Assembly: GCA_910575435.1 (NCBI GenBank)
Contig: CAJTGI010000006.1
Span: 186,001 to 250,000 of the forward strand
Direction: 5' to 3'
Origin: Clostridiaceae bacterium
GTDB lineage: Bacteria > Bacillota > Clostridia > Lachnospirales > Lachnospiraceae
DNA length: 64,000 bases
Numbering within the stretch: the first letter of the stretch is position 1; every line of letters begins with the position of its first letter. The notes under the pieces are model-generated. The model was not told where the DNA came from and ran no database searches. It worked only from the letters and a program-made list of their open reading frames with translations. This document shows positions 8,327 through 16,198 of the stretch, one piece after another. A program made the position numbers and the translations under genes.

Positions 8327-8740
8327 ATGGAAAAGGTGTTATTGATGATGGGGCTGGGGGTATCCGCCCTTCAGGATTTGAGATGGAAGAAAGTATGGTT
8401 GCCCCTGTTATGGGGAATTACGGCGATACTGCTTCTGAGAAATTTTCATGTCGGAAGAAATGGGATATCCTGGTTCCTGTGCGCATTGGTTTTTATTAGT
8501 TTTTTCTTGGCGGCAAACCGGATGTCCGGTGGACAAATTGGGGTGGGGGATGCCTTTCTCTTCGGCATGACGGCATCCGGCTTGGGCTGGAGAGGGAATT
8601 GCCTGCTGGTCTATGTGACGTTTCTGCTGGCATTTGTGGTGGCTCTTCCCCTGGCTGTACTGAGAAAGAGAGGGCGAAAATATGAGATGCCCCTTTCTCC
8701 CTTTGCGTTCTTGGCTTTTTTGCTCGTGGCATTTGGATAG
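8327..8740 (+). CDS. Second A24-like prepilin peptidase, short
   Basis: Hydrophobic protein of 137 residues with the two A24 motifs in degenerate form: A-L-Q-D-L-R-W-K-K-V-W-L-P near residue 14 (first Asp present) and Q-I-G-V-G-D-A near residue 66 (second Asp present, GxGD intact). Both catalytic aspartates are therefore kept, although the usual K-I-P-N is V-W-L-P. It may process a different pseudopilin or act as a methylase-type partner. GAAAGG (8311-8316) precedes ATG 8327. The 3' end of the gene forms the first unit of a 31-bp tandem repeat array. Confidence 0.75.
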   Translation: MEKVLLMMGLGVSALQDLRWKKVWLPLLWGITAILLLRNFHVGRNGISWFLCALVFISFFLAANRMSGGQIGVGDAFLFGMTASGLGWRGNCLLVYVTFLLAFVVALPLAVLRKRGRKYEMPLSPFAFLAFLLVAFG

Positions 8741-8879
8741 CAGGTCGTTAACTATAGAGGCATTCGGATAGCGGGTGGTGGACTATTGTGGCGTTTGGAT
8801 AGCGGGTCGTTGTCTATAGCGGCATTCGGATAGCGGTCATTGTCTATTACGGCATTTGGGTAGTGGTTATTGGTTTGGG
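8728..8879 (+). repeat. 31-bp tandem repeat array, five units
   Basis: Units begin at 8728, 8759, 8790, 8821 and 8851, with lengths 31, 31, 31, 30 and 29. Each starts GGCATTYGGATAGC and ends near CTATAG or similar. The first unit includes the stop codon of the A24-like gene, suggesting the array grew by duplication of that gene's 3' end. It fills nearly the whole spacer before the next pseudopilin gene. Confidence 0.85.
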
Positions 8880-8908
8880 TGGGATGTAATATTTTAGGGA
8901 GGTGGATG

Positions 8909-9328
8909 ATGAGAATAGGGCAAGAAAAGGAAAAGTTTTGGTGCCAGGGGAGCTTTACGGTGGAAGCATCTTTTGTAGTACCCATTCTGCTGGGAATCTT
9001 GTTTGTGATTCTGTATCTGTTATTTCTTTTTCATGACAGGGTGGTGATAAAGGAAAATGGTTGCGAGGCCCTATATTCCATGGTGGAGGGGACGCTGCCA
9101 AAGAATCGGGATTCTATGAAGGAAAAAGTACAGGACGGGCTGTGGCTCGTACAGTTGAAAAAGGTGAAAGTGTCGAAGAAACATAATGCAGTCAAGGGTA
9201 CTGTGGTGGCGCAGGCCAAATGGGATATTCCGGTTATGACGTTTTTCTTAAATGAGTTGCAGGAGATTTCCTGGTCCCAGGAAGTTTCCTGCGTACATCC
9301 TGAGGAGGTGATGAAATGGAGGAAGTGA
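8909..9328 (+). CDS. TadE-like pseudopilin
   Basis: 139-residue protein with a short basic N-terminus, then Q-G-S-F-T-V-E-A-S-F and a hydrophobic helix (about residues 19-43), matching the TadE pseudopilin cleavage and membrane pattern. The remaining ~95 residues are predicted outside and contain no motif I recognise. The second of two adjacent ATGs (8909) is preferred because AGGGAGG (8896-8902) is then 6 bases upstream. Its end overlaps the FHA gene by 13 bases, suggesting translational coupling. Minor pseudopilin role is inferred from family and context. Confidence 0.8.
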   Translation: MRIGQEKEKFWCQGSFTVEASFVVPILLGILFVILYLLFLFHDRVVIKENGCEALYSMVEGTLPKNRDSMKEKVQDGLWLVQLKKVKVSKKHNAVKGTVVAQAKWDIPVMTFFLNELQEISWSQEVSCVHPEEVMKWRK

Positions 9329-10293
9329 TGGAAGAGGAAGGCATTTTATTGCAGGTGGATATTGAGTTGGCAGAAAAATCCCGGTTGCAGTGGAATATGA
9401 TGGAACACAATAAAATACCTGGACTTTTGCCATTTCAGTATTATTACAGGGATGACAAGGTGTGCTTTCAATATGACACGGAAGGTCTGCAGCCTATCAC
9501 AGAATATTTTCAGAGGAAGAAGGGGGGATTTGATACATTACTTTTTCTTTGTTCAGAGGTGATTGGAATCGTGGAGAGGGGGGAGGAGTATCTTCTGCTA
9601 TCGGGTGAATATCGTTTGGTGCCAGAGCAAATCTATTGGAATCGTCTGGAAAGGAAAATGGGCCTTTGCTATCTGCCGGGTTATCAGGGGGATTTAAAGC
9701 AGAGTTATACGGCATTGGTAGAATATTTGATGCAGAATACTGACCATGGGGACGAGAGGGCGGTGAAAATGATCTATGGGCTGTATGACAGGATGACATC
9801 GGACTGCTTTTCCTTGGAGGGGCTTAACCGGTATTTTTCGGAGTTTCAGGAACAGCCATCTTTTCAGGAACGATTGCCAGAGCAGGTGAAAAAGCCTGTA
9901 TTTGGCAATGCGGTATCATCAAAGACAGAATATTATCTGATATATTGCGGAAGCCTGTGGAAAAATATGTCTTTCTGGAGGGAGGGCATGGGCGAATACC
10001 CGCTGCCCCCAAAAGATAAAGTTTTGGTGGGCAGGGATGGAGCGAGGGACGTGGTGATTCCCTATTCGGAGATTAGCAGAGAACAGGCAGTTATATTTCA
10101 GGAACATCATAAATTCTTTTTGATGGATCAAAATTCTACAAATGGAACTTATTTAAATGGGAAGAAGATTTCTGGCAAGGAAAGAGTTCTTTGCCGGGAG
10201 GGAGACACCATTGGGTTTGCCAACCATGACTTTCGGCTGGCTTGTCGCAGTATCAGTAAAAAGTCACTGGCTCCTCCCGGTACTCCGCCTTGA
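9316..10293 (+). CDS. DUF6382-like protein with C-terminal FHA domain
   Basis: 325-residue cytoplasmic protein. The first ~200 residues match the look of the DUF6382 domain that accompanies Firmicutes Tad loci. The last ~90 form a forkhead-associated domain, which binds phosphothreonine: V-G-R-D (Gly-Arg), E-I-S-R-E-Q-A (Ser-Arg), N-S-T-N-G-T-Y-L-N-G and R-E-G-D-T-I-G-F-A are all present. The domain pairs with Ser/Thr kinase signalling, so pilus function may be phosphorylation controlled; no kinase is in this window. GAGGAGGTG precedes ATG 9316. Last gene of the cluster; its 3' end overlaps the convergent lipoprotein gene by 41 bases. Confidence 0.8.
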   Translation: MEEVMEEEGILLQVDIELAEKSRLQWNMMEHNKIPGLLPFQYYYRDDKVCFQYDTEGLQPITEYFQRKKGGFDTLLFLCSEVIGIVERGEEYLLLSGEYRLVPEQIYWNRLERKMGLCYLPGYQGDLKQSYTALVEYLMQNTDHGDERAVKMIYGLYDRMTSDCFSLEGLNRYFSEFQEQPSFQERLPEQVKKPVFGNAVSSKTEYYLIYCGSLWKNMSFWREGMGEYPLPPKDKVLVGRDGARDVVIPYSEISREQAVIFQEHHKFFLMDQNSTNGTYLNGKKISGKERVLCREGDTIGFANHDFRLACRSISKKSLAPPGTPP

Positions 10294-10678
10294 TGACGAT
10301 AAAGGGATAACTGGGCTGGTCTGAGACTTTCTGATTCTTTTTTGGGCCGAATAATTCCGTGTCCAGAACCAAGGTGTCCTTTGCCTGATAAAAATCGTTG
10401 ACTTTGATGCTGTATCCTCCGCTTTTCTGCTTTCCATACCCTCTGACGATAAAGAGACAGGAATTTTCAGAGTAGGTGAGCTCAAAGGCTTTTTCCTTCC
10501 GATCATTGATAAGTTTTTTTAATTCCTGGGGAATGTCGCTTCCTGCTACCAGGGTATATTCCAGTTTTCCTATTTTTTCTGGACGGGTCTCTTTTTCGCA
10601 TCCCGCAAGAAAGAGGCAGAGACATAATAAGAGGCAGATAATCATTCTGTTAATCAGATGGCGGGATAATTTGTGCAT
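10253..10678 (-). CDS. PrcB-like lipoprotein
   Basis: 141-residue exported protein with a type II signal peptide: basic start, hydrophobic run, lipobox L-A-G-C with Cys near residue 27. The mature part ends in a pattern (S-G-G-Y-S-I-K-V-x-D, then L-x-T-E-L-x-x-P, then P-F-I-V-I-K) that fits the PrcB C-terminal domain, found in Firmicutes lipoproteins of poorly known function. It is transcribed towards the pilus cluster; 41 bases of its 3' end overlap the FHA gene on the other strand. Lipoprotein call is strong, domain call moderate. Confidence 0.75.
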   Translation of the reverse strand: MHKLSRHLINRMIICLLLCLCLFLAGCEKETRPEKIGKLEYTLVAGSDIPQELKKLINDRKEKAFELTYSENSCLFIVRGYGKQKSGGYSIKVNDFYQAKDTLVLDTELFGPKKNQKVSDQPSYPFIVIKAEYREEPVTFY

Positions 10679-10838
10679 GAAACTCCTCCGTTTTGGCTCA
10701 ATCTGATGCTAGTAGGGATATATGCGCAACAGATTTAGATGCCAAATTAAATCTTTTGCTATATTTTATGAGCAAATAGTACAAAAATATGCCATATTTT
10801 TTTCAAATCTGTGTAGTTTGCTGAAAGTGAGGAACAAA

Positions 10839-10867
10839 TTGCATTTTAAAATGTCGTGTTATATAAT
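10839..10867 (+). promoter_or_regulatory. Promoter of glgP
   Basis: TTGCAT (10839-10844), 17-base spacer, TATAAT (10862-10867). The start of transcription would be just upstream of the inverted-repeat element. Confidence 0.75.
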
Positions 10868-10874
10868 AGACATG

Positions 10875-10971
10875 GCGTTACTATTCACAGCAAATTTCTA
10901 GGAAAGAATCAGAATCTTATATGCAAGCACAACGATTCTGGTCTATTTCTAGAAATCGCTGCGAATAGTAC
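10875..10971. repeat. Inverted-repeat element with GTTACTATTCACAG ends
   Basis: The left arm GTTACTATTCACAGC followed by TTTCTAG (10877-10901) pairs with a right arm CTAGAAATCGCTG then CGAATAGTAC (10949-10971). In RNA it would give a long hairpin in the glgP leader. The arms belong to a motif family dispersed through the window. Confidence 0.7.
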
Positions 10972-11015
10972 AAAATGACACATTTTATTACGAAGACAAT
11001 GGGAGGGAACATTGT

Positions 11016-13484
11016 ATGAAAGAGCTCAATAAAGACGAATTTAAAAAAGAAGTGGAAGATTACGTCAAGGTATTGTTTCGCAAGTCTGTAAAAGAAGCAG
11101 ATAATCAGCAGCTTTTCCAGGCTGTTGCATATGCTGTGAAGGATTTTGTGGTGGATCAGTGGATGGCGACCCACAAGACTTATGAGGAGAGAGATGTCAA
11201 GACGGTATATTATCTTTCCATGGAATTTCTTATGGGCCGTGCCTTGGGAAATATTATCATTAACTTAAAGGGCAATCAGGCAATTAAGGATGCTATTGAG
11301 GAGTTAGGGCTGGATTTGGATGTTATTGAGGATCAGGAGCCGGATGCTGCGCTGGGCAATGGCGGACTGGGTCGCCTGGCCGCATGTTTTTTGGATTCTC
11401 TTTCTACGTTGGGATATGCTGCGTATGGATGTGGCATTCGTTACAAGTATGGCATGTTCAAGCAGGCGATTGAGAATGGCTATCAGGTGGAAAGGCCGGA
11501 TGACTGGTTGAAATATGGCAATCCCTTTGAGATAAAGCGGCCGGAATATGCGATAGAGGTGAAGTTTGGGGGCTATGTGGCTATCCGCAGAGATGAGGCT
11601 ACGGGCCGGAATAAGTTCGTTCAGGAAGGATATCAGTCCGTTATGGCTGTGCCCTATGACCTTCCGGTGGTTGGATACAATAACAATGTTGTGAATACCC
11701 TTCGCATCTGGGACGCGGAGGCCGTGGATACCTTTAACCTGGATTCCTTTGACAAGGGGGATTACCAGAAGGCTGTGGAGCAGCAAAACTTGGCTAGGAC
11801 GATCTGCGAGGTACTCTATCCCAATGATAATCATATGGCGGGCAAAGAGCTTCGCCTCAAACAGCAGTATTTCTTTGTGTCAGCCAGTGTTCAGCGGGCA
11901 GTTGCTAAATATATGGAGAAGCATGACGATATTCGCAGAATTCATGAGAAAGTATGCTTCCAGTTAAATGATACCCATCCCACGGTTACCGTTGCGGAAC
12001 TGATGCGCATTCTGGTGGATGAGTATGGCATTGAGTGGGATGAGGCATGGCGCATTACCAATAAGACATGTGCGTATACAAACCATACAATCATGTCGGA
12101 AGCCTTGGAGAAGTGGCCGCTGGAATTGTTCTCCAGACTCCTTCCCCGCATCTATCAGATTATAGAGGAGATTAACCGCCGCTTTATCTTGGATATTCAG
12201 AGAATGTATCCGGATGATTACAGCAAGGTGGAGCGCATGGCGATTATATATGACGGACAGGTGAAGATGGCGCATCTGGCAATCGCAGCAGGATTTTCTG
12301 TGAACGGCGTTGCCAGGCTGCACACGGAGATTTTGAAAAATCAGGAATTGAAGGACTTCTATCAGATGATGCCTGAGAAGTTTAACAATAAGACGAATGG
12401 CATTACCCAGCGTCGCTTCCTGCTTCATGGAAATCCATTGCTGGCAGACTGGGTGACGAAGAAGATTGGGGACGAGTGGATCACCAGCCTGAAACATATT
12501 GACGAGCTGTCTGTCTATGCCAATGATGAACTGTGTCGCAAGGAGTTTATGAATATCAAATACCAGAATAAAGTCCGGCTGGCAAAGTATATTAAGGAAC
12601 ACAATGGCGTGGAAGTGAATCCCCGCTCAATCTTTGACGTGCAGGTAAAGAGGCTTCATGAGTATAAGCGTCAGCTGCTGAATATTCTTCATATCATGTA
12701 TCTGTACAATGAGCTGAAGAAGAATCCGGATATGGATTTCTATCCCCGCACCTTTATCTTTGGCGCTAAGGCATCTGCGGGCTACCACAGGGCAAAGGCG
12801 ATTATTAAGTTGATTACCAGCGTGGGGGATGTGGTCAATAACGACAAGTCCATTGGAGATAAGATTAAGGTTGTTTTCATTGAGAATTACCGGGTGTCAA
12901 ATGCAGAGCTGATCTTTGCGGCGGCAGACGTTTCAGAGCAGATTTCCACTGCCAGCAAGGAAGCTTCAGGAACGGGCAACATGAAGTTCATGCTGAACGG
13001 CGCAGTTACGCTGGGCACGATGGATGGGGCAAATGTGGAGATTGTGGAAGAGGTTGGCGAGGAGAATGCATTTATCTTCGGTCTTTCTTCGGATGAAGTC
13101 ATTGCCTTTGAGCACAACAATCAATACAACCCAAGGGAGATTTATAATACGGATTCCGAAGTGCGTGCAGTATTGACGCAGCTGGTGGACGGCACCTATG
13201 CGCCGGGCAATCCGGAGGAGTTCCGGGATATTTATAATTCTCTGCTGGATGGGCAGGGCGGCCGTCCGGACATATATTTTATATTGAAGGATTTCCGTTC
13301 CTATGCAGAAGCCCAGAAGAGGGTAGAGGAAGCATACAAAGATGGGGAGAGATGGGCAAAGATGGCGATGCTGAATGTTGCCAAGGTAGGAAAATTCTCA
13401 TCTGACCGTACTATAGAGGAATATGCAAAGGAAATCTGGAATCTGGAAAAGGTTACAGTAGAATTACCAGACGATGAAGAATAG
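11016..13484 (+). CDS. glgP: Glycogen/starch/alpha-glucan phosphorylase
   Basis: Phosphorolyses alpha-1,4 glucans to glucose-1-phosphate; cytoplasmic, PLP-dependent, GT35 family. The 822-residue protein is full length. Seen: N-terminal S-M-E-F-L-M-G-R and G-N-G-G-L-G-R-L-A-A-C-F, the substrate-site K-R-L-H-E-Y-K-R-Q near 545, and the PLP-lysine region E-A-S-G-T-G-N-M-K-F-M-L-N-G near 655-670. GGGAGGG precedes ATG 11016. It has its own promoter and is followed by a hairpin (13531-13567), so it is likely monocistronic. No other glycogen genes are nearby. Confidence 0.97.
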   Translation: MKELNKDEFKKEVEDYVKVLFRKSVKEADNQQLFQAVAYAVKDFVVDQWMATHKTYEERDVKTVYYLSMEFLMGRALGNIIINLKGNQAIKDAIEELGLDLDVIEDQEPDAALGNGGLGRLAACFLDSLSTLGYAAYGCGIRYKYGMFKQAIENGYQVERPDDWLKYGNPFEIKRPEYAIEVKFGGYVAIRRDEATGRNKFVQEGYQSVMAVPYDLPVVGYNNNVVNTLRIWDAEAVDTFNLDSFDKGDYQKAVEQQNLARTICEVLYPNDNHMAGKELRLKQQYFFVSASVQRAVAKYMEKHDDIRRIHEKVCFQLNDTHPTVTVAELMRILVDEYGIEWDEAWRITNKTCAYTNHTIMSEALEKWPLELFSRLLPRIYQIIEEINRRFILDIQRMYPDDYSKVERMAIIYDGQVKMAHLAIAAGFSVNGVARLHTEILKNQELKDFYQMMPEKFNNKTNGITQRRFLLHGNPLLADWVTKKIGDEWITSLKHIDELSVYANDELCRKEFMNIKYQNKVRLAKYIKEHNGVEVNPRSIFDVQVKRLHEYKRQLLNILHIMYLYNELKKNPDMDFYPRTFIFGAKASAGYHRAKAIIKLITSVGDVVNNDKSIGDKIKVVFIENYRVSNAELIFAAADVSEQISTASKEASGTGNMKFMLNGAVTLGTMDGANVEIVEEVGEENAFIFGLSSDEVIAFEHNNQYNPREIYNTDSEVRAVLTQLVDGTYAPGNPEEFRDIYNSLLDGQGGRPDIYFILKDFRSYAEAQKRVEEAYKDGERWAKMAMLNVAKVGKFSSDRTIEEYAKEIWNLEKVTVELPDDEE

Positions 13485-13672
13485 AAATGAATAGTAACAT
13501 CTTGCAGGCAGTGTAGCAATGCAGGAGAGTAGGAACGGCAGGGAAGGGGTTCTCTGTCGTTCTCTTAATCAGGGAGCAAAGTGCAGAGTGGTGGCTTCTG
13601 TTCGCAGCGGTGCCGCTGGAGGCGGCATGGCATCATTATTTCCCAAGAGAAGCGAAAGGAATGAATATTATC
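13485..13672. other. glgP-sppA spacer with hairpin
   Basis: Contains TGAATAGTAAC (13488-13498), a copy of the dispersed motif, and an imperfect hairpin (GAACGGCAGGGAA at about 13531 paired with TTCTCTGTCGTTC) that could terminate glgP transcription weakly, since its T-run is poor. No gene seen. Confidence 0.45.
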
Positions 13673-14677
13673 ATGAAGAATAAGCAGTTGGTCAGCATTA
13701 TTATTACGGGGGTCGTAATTGTTACCGTGGGAGTGACAGGTGTTCTGTCGAATGTGATTTCAGGAAAGTTGATGGCAAATATGAAACAGGAAAAATCGGT
13801 CTTATCTTCTTTTTGGGGTGATGACCTGTTTTCGGAAGTGGAACTTCCTGAAAAGGATCATATCGGCATCATCAATATCGTAGGGGAGATTGGTCCGACG
13901 GACGTTGTCACTTCTGAGGATGAATACAATCACGATATGTATATGGAATATATTGATAAGATGGAGGAATCCAAAAGAAATAAGGGGATTCTTTTATATG
14001 TGAACAGTCCCGGCGGTTCAGTATACCAGTCTGATGAATTGTATCTGCGCCTGATGCAATATAAAGAAAATACCAATCGGCCTATCTGGGCGTTTTTTGC
14101 CGATCAGGCTTGTTCCGGGGGCTATTACATAGCCATGGCTGCGGATCAGATTTATGCCAACCGCAATGCCTGGACTGGATCCATTGGCGTGATCGTGTCC
14201 CTGATTAACTGCAAGGGACTATTTGATAAATTGGGCGTTAAGGAGATTGATATTACTAGCGGAAAGAATAAGGCCATGGGTTCCATGGGGCTGGATTTGA
14301 CGGAGGAGCAGAGGGATATCCTCCAATCTCTGGTGGATGAGTCTTACGATCAGTTTGTGGAAATTGTGGCTAAAGGAAGAAATATGAGCGATTCCAATGT
14401 GAGAACTTTGGCTGATGGAAGGATCTATTCTGCCAAACAGGCAAAGGAAAATGGCTTGATTGATGAAATTTGCGATATAGAGGAGGCGAAGGCTGCCTTT
14501 GTAAGCCAGATGGGCTTAGATGAAGATATTGAATTTTATGCGCCGGAGAATAATATCAGTATTTTTGACACCCTTTTCATCAAGGCGAAGAGTATTCTTC
14601 CCAAATCAGAGATTGACTTGGCTACAGATATTATGGAGAATCGGGGAAGCGGGGTGTTAAAGTATTATGCAGAATAA
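13673..14677 (+). CDS. sppA: Signal peptide peptidase SppA (S49 family)
   Basis: Membrane-anchored serine protease that degrades cleaved signal peptides. About 334 residues: one N-terminal helix, then the S49 core with L-L-Y-V-N-S-P-G-G-S-V, catalytic Ser in Q-A-C-S-G-G-Y-Y, and the general-base Lys in S-G-K-N-K-A-M-G-S-M. Length matches the short, single-domain SppA of Firmicutes. Start is not certain: ATG 13673 lies 12 bases after AAAGGA, ATG 13661 directly abuts it. The stop overlaps the next start by 11 bases, so the RDD gene is likely co-translated. Confidence 0.92.
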   Translation: MKNKQLVSIIITGVVIVTVGVTGVLSNVISGKLMANMKQEKSVLSSFWGDDLFSEVELPEKDHIGIINIVGEIGPTDVVTSEDEYNHDMYMEYIDKMEESKRNKGILLYVNSPGGSVYQSDELYLRLMQYKENTNRPIWAFFADQACSGGYYIAMAADQIYANRNAWTGSIGVIVSLINCKGLFDKLGVKEIDITSGKNKAMGSMGLDLTEEQRDILQSLVDESYDQFVEIVAKGRNMSDSNVRTLADGRIYSAKQAKENGLIDEICDIEEAKAAFVSQMGLDEDIEFYAPENNISIFDTLFIKAKSILPKSEIDLATDIMENRGSGVLKYYAE

Positions 14678-15389
14678 GGAATCAGAAAGGGTGTATGCGG
14701 GCTTTTTCGTGAGGCTGGCTGCATTTATCGTAGATTCGCTGATTATTGGTGCGGGATTGCTGATTATTAAAATCCCTATGTGGTTTGCTTCATTTGGGTC
14801 TGAAAATCTTCTCCAGAAAGATTTTATATTTAAGTATTCTGTGCTGGACATTGTGTATTATGTGTTGGGTGTTTGCTATTTTGCGTTGCTTACTTATTAT
14901 ACGGGGTCCACTCTAGGCAAGAAGCTTTTTCACTTGCGGGTAATCAGTAGCGAGGACAGGAAGCCAACCTTTTTTGAGATTGTCTTTCGGGAGAGTGTGG
15001 GACGGTTTCTCTCCCAGTTGATTGTCTTCATTGGATATATAATGGCTGGGGCGGATAGGAGGAAGCGGGGGCTGCATGATATTCTCAGCGATACTTATGT
15101 GGTTTATGAACATAAGGTATCGGTGGCCGTGCCTACGCCTGTATTGGTACGGCAAATTCCCTATGGCGTGCCGGGGAATGGAGTGCAAAGTCCGGACCAG
15201 AACCAGTTCGTGCCAGGGAATGGAGTGCAAAGTCTGGGCCAGAACCAGTTCGTGCCGGGAAATGGAGTGCAAAGTCCAGGTCAAAACCAGTTTGTGCCAG
15301 GAAATGGCGTGGGTAATCCAGAGCAGAATCATTTTGCATCAGAGAATGTTACAAATGATTCAAATTTGCATCAGATGAAGGAAGAGTAA
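14667..15389 (+). CDS. RDD-family membrane protein with C-terminal 14-residue repeats
   Basis: 240 residues. The first ~150 form an RDD domain: R-L-A-A-F-I-V-D-S (Arg and Asp of the RDD name), several hydrophobic helices, and G-S-T-L-G-K-K-L-F-H-L-R-V. RDD proteins are small membrane proteins, some linked to ion transport; substrate unknown here. The C-terminus carries four tandem copies of V-P-G-N-G-V-Q-S-P-x-Q-N-Q-F (42-bp repeats, 15168-15335), predicted disordered. It overlaps sppA by 11 bases, as in other Firmicutes where RDD and S49 genes are neighbours. Confidence 0.85.
   Translation: MQNKESERVYAGFFVRLAAFIVDSLIIGAGLLIIKIPMWFASFGSENLLQKDFIFKYSVLDIVYYVLGVCYFALLTYYTGSTLGKKLFHLRVISSEDRKPTFFEIVFRESVGRFLSQLIVFIGYIMAGADRRKRGLHDILSDTYVVYEHKVSVAVPTPVLVRQIPYGVPGNGVQSPDQNQFVPGNGVQSLGQNQFVPGNGVQSPGQNQFVPGNGVGNPEQNHFASENVTNDSNLHQMKEE
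15168..15335 (+). repeat. Four 42-bp in-frame tandem repeats
   Basis: Units begin at 15168, 15210, 15252 and 15294, encoding 14 residues each in the tail of the RDD protein. The first three are nearly identical in DNA; the fourth has drifted (V-G-N-P-E-Q-N-H). Recent slippage or unequal crossing-over is likely. Confidence 0.9.
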
Positions 15390-15466
15390 GTGACGGTTTA
15401 AATATTTTGCGCTGATTTTGTTTTATGGATGCGTGGTTTTGAATGGTGTTATTTTAAGGGGTTCAT

Positions 15467-15835
15467 ATGGTTAGATTTAATTATTTTATTGCTATTTTGG
15501 GAATTTTGGGAGAAATCTTTGCGATTTTTCCCAAAAATGGAGTGATGCAGGATATTTTCTTTGGGGTTTTTTGCATGGGTGCCGGGGTGGTGTGCCTGTC
15601 AAACAGTCCCAAGTTTTGTCGGAAAATGGGTATAAACCCGGATGGTCCCTTTGAGCAGGGGAGGGAGAGGAAGGCGGTCTTGGCCGAATGCTTGATTTTG
15701 GCTGGCGCAGCGTTGGCAGAAGTGTTGCTATATTTTCTTCGTGTACCTTATACATATACTTCTACGGTGATTGCCGTCATTGGAGTAGTGTGTGTGTCTA
15801 GGATTTGGCGCGGCAAATATGATCTTAAAAAATGA
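15467..15835 (+). CDS. Hypothetical small membrane protein
   Basis: 122-residue protein with about three or four hydrophobic segments (roughly residues 5-20, 27-44, 72-90 and 94-110). I do not recognise the family. A hydrophilic loop in the middle contains K-F-C-R-K-M-G-I-N-P-D-G. It follows the sppA-RDD pair on the same strand after a 77-base gap and may be co-transcribed. Function unknown. Confidence 0.6.
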   Translation: MVRFNYFIAILGILGEIFAIFPKNGVMQDIFFGVFCMGAGVVCLSNSPKFCRKMGINPDGPFEQGRERKAVLAECLILAGAALAEVLLYFLRVPYTYTSTVIAVIGVVCVSRIWRGKYDLKK

Positions 15836-15953
15836 ATGGCATGACTCCACCTATTTCACAGAAGGGTTTATGCATATTGCACAAAAAATATTATTTATTT
15901 TTATATATTTGAACGAAAATGCTAGTTTCAATGGCAAAATAGAACAAAAAATC

Positions 15954-15982
15954 TTGAAATATAACATTTCGTTTGATAGAAT
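15954..15982 (+). promoter_or_regulatory. Promoter of candidate small RNA
   Basis: TTGAAA (15954-15959), 17-base spacer, TAGAAT (15977-15982). The next coding start is more than 210 bases away and beyond a terminator. Confidence 0.65.
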
Positions 15983-15989
15983 AAAGAAG

Positions 15990-16098
15990 AAATAGGTGTG
16001 GGATAGAAAGCTTTGAGGAAAGCTCGGATATTCCTTATGTACAAACAAGCGTGCAGAAAAACTGGAGATCTGTTGGGTGTATCTTCAGTTTTTTTGCG
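15990..16098 (+). ncRNA. Candidate standalone small RNA, about 110 nt
   Basis: Begins about 8 bases after a consensus promoter and ends in a rho-independent terminator. Within it, AGCTTT-GAGG-AAAGCT (about 16010-16025) is a perfect 6-bp hairpin with a purine loop. The 3' stem AAACTGGAGAT / ATCTTCAGTTT is followed by seven Ts. It does not match SRP RNA, 6S RNA, tmRNA, RNase P or a riboswitch that I recognise. It could instead be a leader attenuator of the downstream gene, but that gene has its own promoter behind the terminator. Confidence 0.5.
16058..16098 (+). terminator. Intrinsic terminator of candidate small RNA
   Basis: Stem AAACTGGAGAT with ATCTTCAGTTT (one G-T pair), loop of about 11 bases, followed by TTTTTTT. 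Confidence 0.8.
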
Positions 16099-16106
16099 TG
16101 GGAATG

Positions 16107-16135
16107 TTGCTAGAGGTCAGACTTTCTATTATAAT
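16107..16135 (+). promoter_or_regulatory. Promoter of glycosidase-like gene
   Basis: TTGCTA (16107-16112), 17-base spacer, TATAAT (16130-16135), about 60 bases before the start codon. Confidence 0.75.
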
Positions 16136-16198
16136 GAAAACATACTATTAAAAATTACGGCATGCGTGATTTTATATTGAAAATCAGGAGGAATGAGA

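Larger units (their letters stand above)
10679..11015. other. Divergent intergenic region: glgP promoter and inverted-repeat element
   Basis: The AT-rich spacer holds the glgP promoter (10839-10867) and, in its 5' untranslated region, an inverted-repeat element (10875-10971). No small gene was found. A promoter for the leftward lipoprotein gene was not clear. Confidence 0.6.
15836..16198. other. Intergenic region with candidate small RNA and two promoters
   Basis: No protein gene is supported. The region has a promoter at 15954-15982, a compact transcript ending in an intrinsic terminator at about 16098, then a second promoter (16107-16135) for the downstream gene. Confidence 0.6.

Noticed and set aside
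8728-8879. CRISPR array
   Set aside because: Units are contiguous with no unique spacers; it is a simple tandem repeat.
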